The notes under the pieces: generated by a model
What the model was told of the DNA's origin: nothing
Database searches by the model: none
The model's input: the letters and a program-made list of their open reading frames with translations, nothing else
Assembly: GCA_023544645.1 (NCBI GenBank)
Contig: JAMJFO010000036.1
Span: forward strand, 1 to 36,286
Source of the DNA: Desulfobulbaceae bacterium
Lineage (GTDB): Bacteria; Desulfobacterota; Desulfobulbia; Desulfobulbales; Desulfobulbaceae
Direction of reading: 5' to 3'
DNA length: 36,286 nucleotides
Part shown: piece after piece, positions 22,499 through 32,088 of the stretch
Layout of the letters: every line of letters begins with the position of its first letter
Numbering within the stretch: the stretch's first letter is position 1
Program-made: the position numbers and the translations under genes

Positions 22499-22676
22499 TC
22501 ACGTTTTCTCTGTTCTGCAATGTGAATAGCCTGTTGAGGAGTTTTTTGTGTTTTTTTCAGCCGCTTCCATGCCAAATATTGCCGCCGCCCTCTCGGCAAC
22601 TCGCTGCAGATCATAACCCAGGGCCTTCAATTCATAGCGCCGATCCGATGCCTCGCCGGCTTCGAATAATATCTTA
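22499..22676 (-). pseudogene. Remnant of a Y1 (REP-associated/IS200-like) transposase C terminus
   Basis: A 58-codon minus-strand frame, EAGEASDRRYELKALGYDLQ then RVAERAAAIFGMEAAE. It matches the segment I know from the C-terminal part of REP-associated Y1 transposases (ERRYELKxxGYDLDRVAERVA-x-x-FG). After a run of seven A (near 22546) the frame becomes uninformative, and the catalytic HUH and Tyr region is absent. It abuts the stop of the ParE/RelE toxin gene, so it marks an insertion or deletion scar. Confidence 0.55.
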
Positions 22677-22997
22677 TCTCAAATTTCGTTGCTGAAGTAT
22701 TTCCGGGATATTCCGCCTGCCGTCAAGGATGCAATGGATAAAAACATCTGCTTCGATGATCTGGTATATAATGCGGTAGACTTTCACATGAATTTCGCGA
22801 TATTCATATACGTCAATTCGGTGAAGCTCTGGAGGATAGTGACCTTTTCCCGGATTAAATGACAGGTTTTGGCAAGCTGTTTCAATTTCTGAAAAAATTT
22901 TTCCCGCGTTTTGCGGGTTTCCGGATTTTTTTATATAATCACAGATTTCAAAAAGATCTTTTTCCGCATCAGAAATGACATAAACATTATATTTCAT
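22674..22997 (-). CDS. ParE/RelE-superfamily toxin
   Basis: A 107-residue protein. The N-terminal strand and helix (YNVYVISDAEKDLFEICDYI) and the later strands (VKVYRIIYQIIEADVFIHCI) then DGRRNIPEIL follow the ParE/RelE fold, with the Arg-containing C-terminal segment. Members either cleave ribosome-bound mRNA (RelE) or poison gyrase (ParE); the sequence looks closer to the ParE side, but I cannot decide. The start overlaps the antitoxin stop by four bases (ATGA, 22994-22997), a standard antitoxin-toxin operon. It appears intact. Confidence 0.85.
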   Translation of the reverse strand: MKYNVYVISDAEKDLFEICDYIKKSGNPQNAGKIFSEIETACQNLSFNPGKGHYPPELHRIDVYEYREIHVKVYRIIYQIIEADVFIHCILDGRRNIPEILQQRNLR

Positions 22998-23275
22998 TCA
23001 GATTGGTTTCTCAGAGTTTTTTTCAAGTCGCTGAAAACTTCAGCAACAGGCCTGTAATCTCCCTTTCTAAGGCTATTTTGGCTTTGGGCCAGCATTTTCA
23101 ACATGGCGAGGCTTTCCTGGGTCTGTTCATACTGGACAAGATCCTGAAGAATCGCTTTGGCTTCCCCATTTTGGGTGATAATCATGGGCTGCCGGCTATT
23201 AACGATTTGTCGGACGATTTCCGAAGCGTGTGCTTTAAAATAGCTGATGGGCTTAACAGATTCACTGAGTTTCAT
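22994..23275 (-). CDS. Phd/YefM-family antitoxin
   Basis: A 93-residue antitoxin. The N-terminal Phd/YefM DNA-binding fold is clear: SVKPISYFKAHASEIVRQI, then PMIITQNGEAKAILQDL. The C-terminal half is a helical tail for toxin neutralisation. The start at 23275 is chosen because GGAG lies six bases before it; a longer frame to 23302 lacks such a site. It is coupled to the ParE/RelE toxin gene by an ATGA overlap and probably represses its own promoter in the gap to its right. Confidence 0.88.
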   Translation of the reverse strand: MKLSESVKPISYFKAHASEIVRQIVNSRQPMIITQNGEAKAILQDLVQYEQTQESLAMLKMLAQSQNSLRKGDYRPVAEVFSDLKKTLRNQSE

Positions 23276-23302
23276 GTTGTTCTCCACAATTGATTTGACC
23301 AT

Positions 23303-23590
23303 AATTTAGCCCATATTAAGATCTATGTCAAGGTGTAACCGTGAAACCGGCTGCTGGATCATGTGGGTCGATCTGCAAATGCTTAAATGCTGATATTTAA
23401 ATGTTATATTAAATGTTGTCGGACCAAGCTAACATAGTGCATTAAAAGAGGAAGAATCATTAATATAGCTGTTTCGGAAGCTTAGAGCTTTAAGAAAAGT
23501 AAGTAAAGGGGACGCTCTAGTAGGAAAAGGGGCTCTTAAGAAATTCAATTGTTTGCCCATTTCGGCTTATATCCAATTGAAATCATTTGT
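23303..23590. other. 288-base AT-rich intergenic stretch
   Basis: This lies between the Phd-ParE and MazE-MazF modules, both read leftward. It should hold the promoter of the Phd module. No coding frame, repeat or hairpin that I can defend is visible. Confidence 0.5.
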
Positions 23591-23938
23591 TTATTCTCTT
23601 ACAATCGCCCTAACTTTTGCCAGTGCGTCACTCGTCACAGTTTTCGGTGCTTTTTCCGCAAACTGAACGCCCCTTTCTGTAAAATCAATCATCTTCACCT
23701 GCTGACACAACACAACGCCTGTGACCTTTTTTCCATTAAGGGGTACTTCAAAACCATGCCCCCTAACCCTGCTTGTGATCGGCGCAACCATAGCCAACAT
23801 AATTTTTTTATTGAAAGGGGTTGGAGAAAGGACAATAGCAGGCCTTTTACCCTTTTGCTCATGACCCGCTGCAGGGTCAAAATTAGTCCACACAACATCG
23901 CCGCGTTTTGGAATATAAGTTTTTTCAACCACTTTCAA
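23591..23938 (-). CDS. MazF/PemK-type mRNA interferase toxin
   Basis: A 115-residue toxin with the MazF signature: PKRGDVVWTNFDPAAGHEQK then GKRPAIVLS, followed by LAMVAPITSRVRGHGFEV and VVLCQQVKMIDF. The conserved Arg/Thr (GKRPA, PITS) active-site elements are present. The best start is a TTG at 23938 that overlaps the antitoxin stop as TTGA, the equivalent of the usual ATGA coupling. A GTG six bases later (23932) is the alternative. It cleaves mRNA at short sequence sites in known relatives. It appears intact. Confidence 0.88.
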   Translation of the reverse strand: MKVVEKTYIPKRGDVVWTNFDPAAGHEQKGKRPAIVLSPTPFNKKIMLAMVAPITSRVRGHGFEVPLNGKKVTGVVLCQQVKMIDFTERGVQFAEKAPKTVTSDALAKVRAIVRE

Positions 23939-24192
23939 AGTTCCTTGCCTACCGGTTCTGCGTTCAACCATTCTTTGTCTTCATCATCAAGCTTCATTAA
24001 ACTGGGTTTACATTGCTTAAGAAGATCATCAAGCTTATATTCCTTCTTCCCCTCGATCGGTGTAATGACAATTTTTCCGTTAACGGCTTCAATATTAACC
24101 TCTTGATCAAGACGAAGATCGACGGATTCAACAACGGCTTTTGGAATCCTTGTTGCCAGGCTGTTACCCCATTTTTTAATTGTCATGTGCAT
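23935..24192 (-). CDS. MazE-type (AbrB-fold) antitoxin
   Basis: An 85-residue antitoxin. The N terminus MTIKKWGNSLATRIPKAVVE is the standard MazE/AbrB opening, with strands ending near GKIVITPI. The acidic C terminus (KLDDEDKEWLNAEPVGKEL) is the toxin-binding tail. GGGAG seven bases before the ATG at 24192 supports the start. Its stop is overlapped by the toxin TTG. It should neutralise MazF and autoregulate. Confidence 0.9.
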   Translation of the reverse strand: MHMTIKKWGNSLATRIPKAVVESVDLRLDQEVNIEAVNGKIVITPIEGKKEYKLDDLLKQCKPSLMKLDDEDKEWLNAEPVGKEL

Positions 24193-24516
24193 AATTTATC
24201 TCCCTTGCTCAAAACTTAAAGATTGTCCATGTTGTCAATATAGTGCTTCAAAACAAATGTGTCAACAATGTCTAAACATTTTTCTGTTTTCGACCGACAA
24301 GCATCCGCGAACAAGTTTCAGTTGCAGCGATTGAAAAATGAGTCATAAAATCGTACCGAAAAATTCCATCTTCCGTGTGAGAATCCGTGTGTGAAAAATG
24401 TTCCAAAATAGCCTGTTTTGTATAAAATAGGAAAAAATGTGTAAAATTTAAACCTAATAATTTCATCATGTTGCCGAGCATTGGAGGTTGTGTGAGCTCG
24501 GAGCAATTTGCCTACG

Positions 24517-24556
24517 AATCCGTAGGCCGGGGGTTCGGATCCCTCCTGGCGCGCCA
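24517..24556 (+). tRNA. 3' tRNA fragment (tRNA-Arg-like), probable integration scar
   Basis: From AATCCGT onward this reads as the 3' half of a tRNA: anticodon 3' strand TCCGT, variable loop AGGCC, T-arm GGGGG/CCCTC with TTCGGAT, acceptor strand CTGGCGC, discriminator G and CCA. The expected 5' acceptor GCGCCAG and D-arm are absent upstream, so it cannot be a functional gene. The GCGC-G-CCA end resembles tRNA-Arg of the argU type. It differs from the intact tRNA-Arg(CCG) at 20248, so the two are not simply attL and attR of one element. Confidence 0.6.
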
Positions 24557-24563
24557 GAAAATC

Positions 24564-24597
24564 AAGCACTTAGCCTTCTTTGATTAAGTGCTTTTTT
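24564..24597 (+). terminator. Rho-independent terminator after the tRNA fragment
   Basis: A perfect 9-bp stem, AAGCACTTA (24564-24572) with TAAGTGCTT (24585-24593), a 12-base loop and a T-run to 24597. It follows the CCA end by seven bases, as expected if the 3' part of a tRNA transcription unit was carried along. Confidence 0.8.
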
Positions 24598-25398
24598 GTT
24601 TCCGTGTGTGAAAATGTGCGGAAAAATCTCACAAGCAAGACTATGTCGTATATGACGGGACAACAACGGATATTATTCCAATCGATTGATTTTATTATGT
24701 TACCTCAACACGGCAGTTAAGTTGTTTGCGGCCGGAGAAACGGACTGAGAATCAGTAGGTCCGGGCTTCAGTAAGCGTTGTTTATCATAGTGTATACAAA
24801 CAGAAACACAGTGACCGAATTGATAAAAGAGGTAATTGAAGGATATCGCAGATAATCTTCAATAAGATCTGCCCGCTCAGGATAATATCTTGCCACTGGC
24901 AATCCTACCAGGTTTTGATCGGTTCACTGAAGAGTATCTACAATTTACGAGCTTTGGCATTGGAAATTTAATGATCGGTTAACTCATCGTTGCTTTTAAC
25001 TTGACATGTCCAGCAGAAAGTTTTAAAAAATATAATTTTATGAATTTTCTCCAACCATCCCATAGATTGACCACGCTGATAACCATTCTTTTCCTCTCAT
25101 CGCGAAATTTTGCGCGCAAGTATGCGCCTGCCTCTCTGACACCGCCCTGAGTGACCGTTTCCTGCCGGAAGAAATCGGCGACGTTCAGTTTTCAACTCCC
25201 TGTCTGAATCTCCAACCAACGGTTTTTTCAAAGACGTCACCTTTTCCTTAACGGTTATGCTTCGTGTCGTTCCGGCGGAAACGTTTTTCTTTCGTGTAAA
25301 ACATTCGCGAAACATGAACGACGGCCCGGATGGTAAAAATTACAAAGAGTCGGTCTGCGGCAGCTTCTCACCCGGCTTTTGCTCAAAAAATGGAAATT

Positions 25399-26784
25399 AT
25401 GCCCTATCAATCAACAAAGAGGATTCCGCGCGATAAATGCGGGGTCTTCGGCATTTTCGGTCATCCCGAGGCCGCGAGACTGGCCTATTTTGGTCTCTAC
25501 GCCCTGCAGCATCGCGGTCAGAAAAGCGCAGGAATCGTCAGTCATGATGGCTACCGGACATGGATGCACAGGGGAATCGGTCTGGTGCCCGTCGTATTTA
25601 CCGAAGAAAATCTCCTGTACCTCAAAGGGAGCACTGCCCTGGGCCATGTACTGGACTCCTCCGGCGACATTGCAACGGTCGACGTCCAACCCTTTACCGC
25701 CACCCATAAGGGCCGCGCCATATCAGTAGCCCATAACGGCAGTATCACCAATATCCGGGAATTGCGCCAGGAGCTGCAGGCGCAGGGCGCCATCTTTCAC
25801 TCGGCAACCGACAGCGAGGTTGTTGTCCACTTTCTGGCACGGTGCGGCGACATGGGTCTTGACGCGGCACTGCAAACTATTTTCAGCAAAATCAAGGGCG
25901 CGTTTTCCCTGCTGCTGCTGGTGGACGATACCCTGGTCGCTGTCCGTGATCCCCGTGGATTCCGCCCCCTCTGTCTCGGGCGCCTTCACGACGGGGGGTA
26001 TGTAGTCGCTTCGGAAACCTGTGCCCTTGACCTCGTCGAGGCTCAATATCTGCGGGACATCGAACCCGGCGAAATTCTGCTGATTGACTCGAACGGCCTC
26101 CGCTCCGTTTCCCTTGAAAGGGATCACCCGCGCTTCTGCATTTTCGAGCAGGTCTACTTTGCCAGGCCCGACAGCAATATCTTCGGCATCAATGTCTACC
26201 AGAGCAGGAAACGAATGGGCGAGGCGCTCGCCGACGAACGCAGGATAGATGCCGACCTGGTTATGCCCTTCCCCGACTCGGGCACCTGTGCCGCGCTCGG
26301 CTATGCCCAGGCCGCCGGTATCCCCTTTGAAATGGGGATCATCCGCAACCATTACATCGGCCGGACATTCATTCAGCCGACTCAATCCGACCGCGCCTCC
26401 GCCGTTCGCACAAAGCTCAATCCGGTTCGTTCCTTTCTGCGCGGCAAACGGGTGATAATTGTTGACGACTCGGCCATCAGCGGCGCCACCGTCCAAAGCA
26501 AGATGGATGCCTTGCATGAAGCGGGGGTAAAGGAAGTGCATCTGCTGGTGAGCTGTCCGCCGATTCAATTCCCCTGCGCCTACGGAATCCATTTTCCGGC
26601 CATGGACCGGCTGCTTGCCCATGGAAAATCCATTGACCAGATATGTAAATATCTTGGCCTGGATAGCCTGCATTATCTCAGTCTGGAAGGAATGACAGCG
26701 GCTGCCGGCGGCGGAAGCAATGCCTATTGCAAGGCATGCATGGATGGCATGTACCCGCTGGCGATCGATCCGGACATGGAGTGA
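25399..26784 (+). CDS. purF: Amidophosphoribosyltransferase (glutamine PRPP amidotransferase)
   Basis: A 461-residue enzyme of the first committed step of purine synthesis: PRPP plus glutamine gives phosphoribosylamine. The Ntn nucleophile is Cys14 in RDKCGVFGIFG, after a short propeptide that must be cleaved. This is the B. subtilis-type, Fe-S-containing class. Cys positions match the known cluster ligands: CIFEQVYFARPDS, the Cys of FPCAYGI, and CKAC near the C terminus. The PRPP loop VDDSAISGATV differs from the usual VDDSIVRGTT but keeps the DD and the GxT pattern. Starts at 25390 and 25330 are also open; 25399 gives a normal propeptide length. Confidence 0.93.
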   Translation: MPYQSTKRIPRDKCGVFGIFGHPEAARLAYFGLYALQHRGQKSAGIVSHDGYRTWMHRGIGLVPVVFTEENLLYLKGSTALGHVLDSSGDIATVDVQPFTATHKGRAISVAHNGSITNIRELRQELQAQGAIFHSATDSEVVVHFLARCGDMGLDAALQTIFSKIKGAFSLLLLVDDTLVAVRDPRGFRPLCLGRLHDGGYVVASETCALDLVEAQYLRDIEPGEILLIDSNGLRSVSLERDHPRFCIFEQVYFARPDSNIFGINVYQSRKRMGEALADERRIDADLVMPFPDSGTCAALGYAQAAGIPFEMGIIRNHYIGRTFIQPTQSDRASAVRTKLNPVRSFLRGKRVIIVDDSAISGATVQSKMDALHEAGVKEVHLLVSCPPIQFPCAYGIHFPAMDRLLAHGKSIDQICKYLGLDSLHYLSLEGMTAAAGGGSNAYCKACMDGMYPLAIDPDME

Positions 26785-26854
26785 TCCCGCTGAAAATATC
26801 TGTTTCTCTTCTCTCAACTGCCAATCACTGCAGGCCATCAATAAGGAGTATTTA

Positions 26855-28951
26855 ATGTACAAAAAAGTAACAATCGAACTGGGCGGCAGGCCTCTGACCG
26901 TTGAAACAGGCCGCCTGGCGAAACAGGCCTCGGGCGCGGCCCTGGTCACCCACGGTGAAACGATCGTACTGGTAACCGCTACCGCCGCGCCGGAGCCCAA
27001 GACAGACATCGATTTCCTGCCCCTGACCGTCGAATATCAGGAGCGGTTCTACTCGGTGGGCAGGATTCCGGGCAGCTATTTCCGGCGCGAGATCGGGCGG
27101 CCGACCGAAAAGGAAACCCTGACCTGTCGATTCATCGACCGGCCGATCAGGCCTCTCTTTGCCGCGGGTTACAGCAATGAAACCCAGGTCATCGCCACCG
27201 TACTCTCGGCCGACAAGCAGAATGATCCGGACCTGCCGGCCATGCTGGGCGCCTCCTGCGCCCTGGAGCTTTCCCACATTCCCTTTCTCGGTCCGATAGC
27301 CGGCGTCCGGGTCGGCTATGTCAACGGCGCTTACGTTCTCAACCCCACCCCTGAACAGATGGACGACTCCCGCCTCGACCTGATTGTCGCCGGTTCGCGC
27401 AAAGCGGTGGTCATGGTGGAAGGCGGGGCCGACAGCCTTACCGAGAAGGAAGTCCTGGACGGTATTTTTTTCGGCCATCAGGCCCTGCAGCCATTGCTTG
27501 ACATCCAGGAGGAATTGCGGACCGCGGTCGGCAAGGCAAAGATGACCATAGTCCCTCAGCCCATTAACGAGGCCCTCGAAAAACGGGTGGAGGAACTGGC
27601 TTTCGATCCCATGCGTGAGGTTATCACCACCAAAGACAAGATGGAACGGCAAAGCCTTTACCAGGAAAAGCAACACTTGGTAATCGAGTCGTTGGCCGCG
27701 GAATCCCCCGAGTGGCCGGCAACAGAGATTAAGGCCGCTCTCAAGGGACTGAATAAACGAATGATGCGCGATCGGATCGTCAAGGAAAAAGCCAGGATTG
27801 ACTGCAGGAGCATGGACGAGATCCGGCCGATCAGCAGCGAGGTGGCGGTGCTGCCCCGGGTCCATGGCTCTGCCCTCTTCACCCGCGGCGAAACCCAGGT
27901 CATCGTCACTGCCACTCTCGGTAGCGGCGGGGATGAACAGCGGGTCGAATCGCTGGATGGCATGGCCTTCAACCCCTTCATGCTCCATTACAACTTCCCG
28001 CCCTATTGTGTCGGAGAAGCGCGCTTCCTGCGCGGCCCCAGCCGCCGCGACATCGGTCACGGCGCCCTTGCGGCCAGGGCCATCCGTGCGGTATTGCCGG
28101 ACCGTGAAACCTTCCCATATACCTTGCGGATCGTCTCCGAGGTCACCGAATCCAACGGTTCATCTTCCATGGCCACGGTCTGCGGCGGCAGCATGGCGCT
28201 GATGGATGCCGGGGTGCCGATCAGGAAGCCTGTGGCGGGCGTAGCCATGGGGTTGATCATGGATGGGAACCAGATTGACATCCTTTCCGATATCCTTGGC
28301 GACGAAGACCATCTCGGCGACATGGATTTCAAGGTGTGCGGCACCGATGAAGGCATCACTGCCCTGCAGATGGATATTAAGATCGAGGGAGTTTCAAGGG
28401 AGATCATGGGCAGGGCTCTTGAGCAGGCCAGGGCCGGGCGGCTTCACATTCTGGACAGGATGCGGGAATCCATCGCCACGTCCCGGCCGGAATTGCCGGC
28501 GCAGGCGCCCAGGTTTTTCGCCCTGCAGATCAACCCGGACAAAATACGTGACCTCATCGGCCCCGGCGGCAAGGTAATCAAGGGATTGAGCGCCGAATTC
28601 GGGGTCAAGATCAATGTCGATGATTCCGGCAAGGTCAGTATCTTCGCGCCGGACGACACGACCGGAGCGGCCGTAACCGAGCGGATCAGGGCCATTACCG
28701 AGGAAGCGGAGATCGGCAGGATCTATCAGGACACTGTCCGTAAAATTGCCGATTTCGGCGCCTTTGTCGAAATACTGCCCGGCACCGACGGCCTGGTGCA
28801 CATCTCCGAGCTGGCCGACCATAGAGTGGAAAAGGTCTCGGATATGCTGCAGGAAGGCGAAGCAGTCACCGTCAAGGTGCTCGGCATCGATGCACGCGGC
28901 AAGATCCGTTTGAGCATCAAGGCGGCAGCAGCAGCGGAAAGCGTTGGATGA
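26855..28951 (+). CDS. pnp: Polyribonucleotide nucleotidyltransferase
   Basis: A 698-residue PNPase of normal length. It degrades RNA phosphorolytically from the 3' end and is a usual part of the RNA degradosome. Domains in order: first RNase PH core (residues 1-210, FYSVGRIPGSYFRREIG), a helical domain, second RNase PH core (RGETQVIVTATLG, GPSRRDIGHGALAARA, the SNGSSSMATVCGGSMAL active-site segment, DILGDEDHLGDMDFKV), KH domain (IRDLIGPGGKVIKGL) and S1 domain (VEILPGTDGLVHISELA). AAGGAG upstream of the ATG at 26855 fixes the start. The common neighbour rpsO is not upstream here; purF is. Confidence 0.97.
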   Translation: MYKKVTIELGGRPLTVETGRLAKQASGAALVTHGETIVLVTATAAPEPKTDIDFLPLTVEYQERFYSVGRIPGSYFRREIGRPTEKETLTCRFIDRPIRPLFAAGYSNETQVIATVLSADKQNDPDLPAMLGASCALELSHIPFLGPIAGVRVGYVNGAYVLNPTPEQMDDSRLDLIVAGSRKAVVMVEGGADSLTEKEVLDGIFFGHQALQPLLDIQEELRTAVGKAKMTIVPQPINEALEKRVEELAFDPMREVITTKDKMERQSLYQEKQHLVIESLAAESPEWPATEIKAALKGLNKRMMRDRIVKEKARIDCRSMDEIRPISSEVAVLPRVHGSALFTRGETQVIVTATLGSGGDEQRVESLDGMAFNPFMLHYNFPPYCVGEARFLRGPSRRDIGHGALAARAIRAVLPDRETFPYTLRIVSEVTESNGSSSMATVCGGSMALMDAGVPIRKPVAGVAMGLIMDGNQIDILSDILGDEDHLGDMDFKVCGTDEGITALQMDIKIEGVSREIMGRALEQARAGRLHILDRMRESIATSRPELPAQAPRFFALQINPDKIRDLIGPGGKVIKGLSAEFGVKINVDDSGKVSIFAPDDTTGAAVTERIRAITEEAEIGRIYQDTVRKIADFGAFVEILPGTDGLVHISELADHRVEKVSDMLQEGEAVTVKVLGIDARGKIRLSIKAAAAAESVG

Positions 28952-29018
28952 CCGGAAGCCGGGTTCGTACCGCCAATCACGGAAGTTGTTACCTGACCTG
29001 AATACAAGGAGGACACGA

Positions 29019-30398
29019 ATGGATATAACATACAGCAAGCGTCCCCATGACGGCCTCTCCTGTGTAAACCGGCTAAAGATCTTTACCGCGCGGCAATTGG
29101 AACAAATACCGCAAGTGCGCCGCCTGCCGGAAACGACTCGCCGGGCGATCCGCATCGTGGCCAGGGTATTGCCGTTTCGCGTCAATCGCTATGTTGTCGA
29201 TGAACTGATCGACTGGGACAACATCCCGAATGACCCCATTTTTCAGCTTATCTTTCCTCAGCCCGGCATGTTGGCCCATGAGGATTTCGAACGAATCGGG
29301 ACATTGATGGACGCGGACGCTCCACAGAGTGATGTGGAGCAGGCGGTGCGGGAAATCCGCCTCCGGCTCAACCCCCATCCCGCCGGTCAGCATTTGCTCA
29401 ACATTCCGGAGCTCGGCGACAACCGCCTCGCCGGCATGCAGCACAAATACAGGGAAACGGTGCTTTTTTTTCCCCGGCAGGGACAAACCTGTTTCTCTTA
29501 CTGCTCTTTCTGCTTCCGCTGGCCGCAGTTCATCGGCGACGAAAAACTGCGATTCGCGGCCAGTCAGACCGATCTGCTGCAACGTTATTTAATGAAGCAC
29601 CGGGAAGTATCCGACCTCTTGCTTACCGGCGGCGATCCGCTGGTGATGCGGACAAAACGTCTTACCTCCTATCTGCTGCCTCTACTGAGCGACGAATTCG
29701 CCCATGTGCAAACCATCCGCATCGGAACCAAGGCGCTGTCCTTCTGGCCCCACCGCTTCGTGTCCGACCCGGATGCCGCAGAACTGCTGCAATTGCTGGA
29801 ATGGCTGGTAAAAAACGGCAAACATGTGGCGATCATGGCCCATTTCAATCACTGGCGCGAGCTTTCGACCCCCATGGCCCGCGAAGCAATTCGTCTGGTG
29901 CGGAGCACGGGCGCGGTGATCCGCAGCCAGTCGCCATTGCTTGCCCATATCAACGACGATGCCGAAGTATGGGCGCGGCTGTGGCGGGAACAGGTCAGGC
30001 TGGGTATCGTGCCCTACTATATGTTCGTGAAACGCGACACTGGCGCAAGCCGGTATTTCCGGGTACCTTTGGCGAAGGCCTTGCAAATATACCGCGAGGC
30101 AGTCACCAAGGTGTCGGGGATCGCGCGCACGGTTCGCGGGCCGTCCATGAGCGTTGGACCCGGAAAAATCGAGGTGCAGGGCGTGGCGGAAGTACAAGGC
30201 GAAAAGGTTTTCGTGCTTCGTTTCATTCAAGGCCGCAATCCCGATTGGGTGCAACGGCCATTCTTTGCCCGCTACGACAAGCACGCCACTTGGCTTGACC
30301 ACCTTCGTCCCGCTTTTGGCAAGGATGAATTCTTCTTTCAGCCCGAATACCGAAACATGGTGGATAACGCAAAACTTCAAAATATCGATGCTGCTTAG
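29019..30398 (+). CDS. KamA-family radical SAM protein (lysine 2,3-aminomutase-like)
   Basis: A 459-residue radical SAM enzyme. The 4Fe-4S/SAM motif CxxxCxxC is Cys158, Cys162 and Cys165 in [15 protein letters not shown], followed by LLLTGGDPL. The segment [15 protein letters not shown] has a GPGK that may correspond to the PLP-binding Lys of lysine 2,3-aminomutases. This family includes beta-lysine formation (AblA/KamA) and EF-P modification (EpmB). The protein is longer than EpmB, and no ablB or efp is adjacent, so the substrate is undecided. AAGGAGG before the ATG at 29019 sets the start. prfC begins seven bases after its stop. Confidence 0.85.
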   Translation: MDITYSKRPHDGLSCVNRLKIFTARQLEQIPQVRRLPETTRRAIRIVARVLPFRVNRYVVDELIDWDNIPNDPIFQLIFPQPGMLAHEDFERIGTLMDADAPQSDVEQAVREIRLRLNPHPAGQHLLNIPELGDNRLAGMQHKYRETVLFFPRQGQTCFSYCSFCFRWPQFIGDEKLRFAASQTDLLQRYLMKHREVSDLLLTGGDPLVMRTKRLTSYLLPLLSDEFAHVQTIRIGTKALSFWPHRFVSDPDAAELLQLLEWLVKNGKHVAIMAHFNHWRELSTPMAREAIRLVRSTGAVIRSQSPLLAHINDDAEVWARLWREQVRLGIVPYYMFVKRDTGASRYFRVPLAKALQIYREAVTKVSGIARTVRGPSMSVGPGKIEVQGVAEVQGEKVFVLRFIQGRNPDWVQRPFFARYDKHATWLDHLRPAFGKDEFFFQPEYRNMVDNAKLQNIDAA

Positions 30399-30405
30399 TA
30401 AAACG

Positions 30406-32037
<1,632 letters not shown>

Positions 32038-32088
32038 CAGTGCTTCATTCATGACACAACCCTGAACGATAAAGGAGGAAAGAATACA

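Larger units (their letters stand above)
24193..25398. other. About 1.2 kb without a protein gene, right end of the island
   Basis: This region holds the tRNA fragment and terminator listed separately. TCCGTGTG-type repeats lie at 24372, 24384 and 24601 on both sides of them. A more degenerate tRNA-like stretch is near 24740-24770 (GGACTGAGAATCAGTAGGTC). TTGACA at 25001 and TATAAT at 25031 are 24 bases apart, too far for a normal promoter. Minus-strand frames at 24318-24569 and 25097-25315 have no family resemblance. The promoter of purF should lie in the right part but is not obvious. Confidence 0.5.

Noticed and set aside
20248-24556. Treating the intact tRNA-Arg and the 3' tRNA fragment as attL and attR of one element
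   Set aside because: Their T-arm and acceptor sequences differ (CTCGCCC-A-CCA against CTGGCGC-G-CCA), so they are not direct repeats of one attachment core.
24318-24569. Minus-strand frame of 83 codons over the tRNA fragment
   Set aside because: Same artefact: antisense of tRNA-derived sequence, with no family resemblance.
25001-25036. TTGACA and TATAAT upstream of purF
   Set aside because: The spacer is 24 bases, beyond what sigma70 tolerates.
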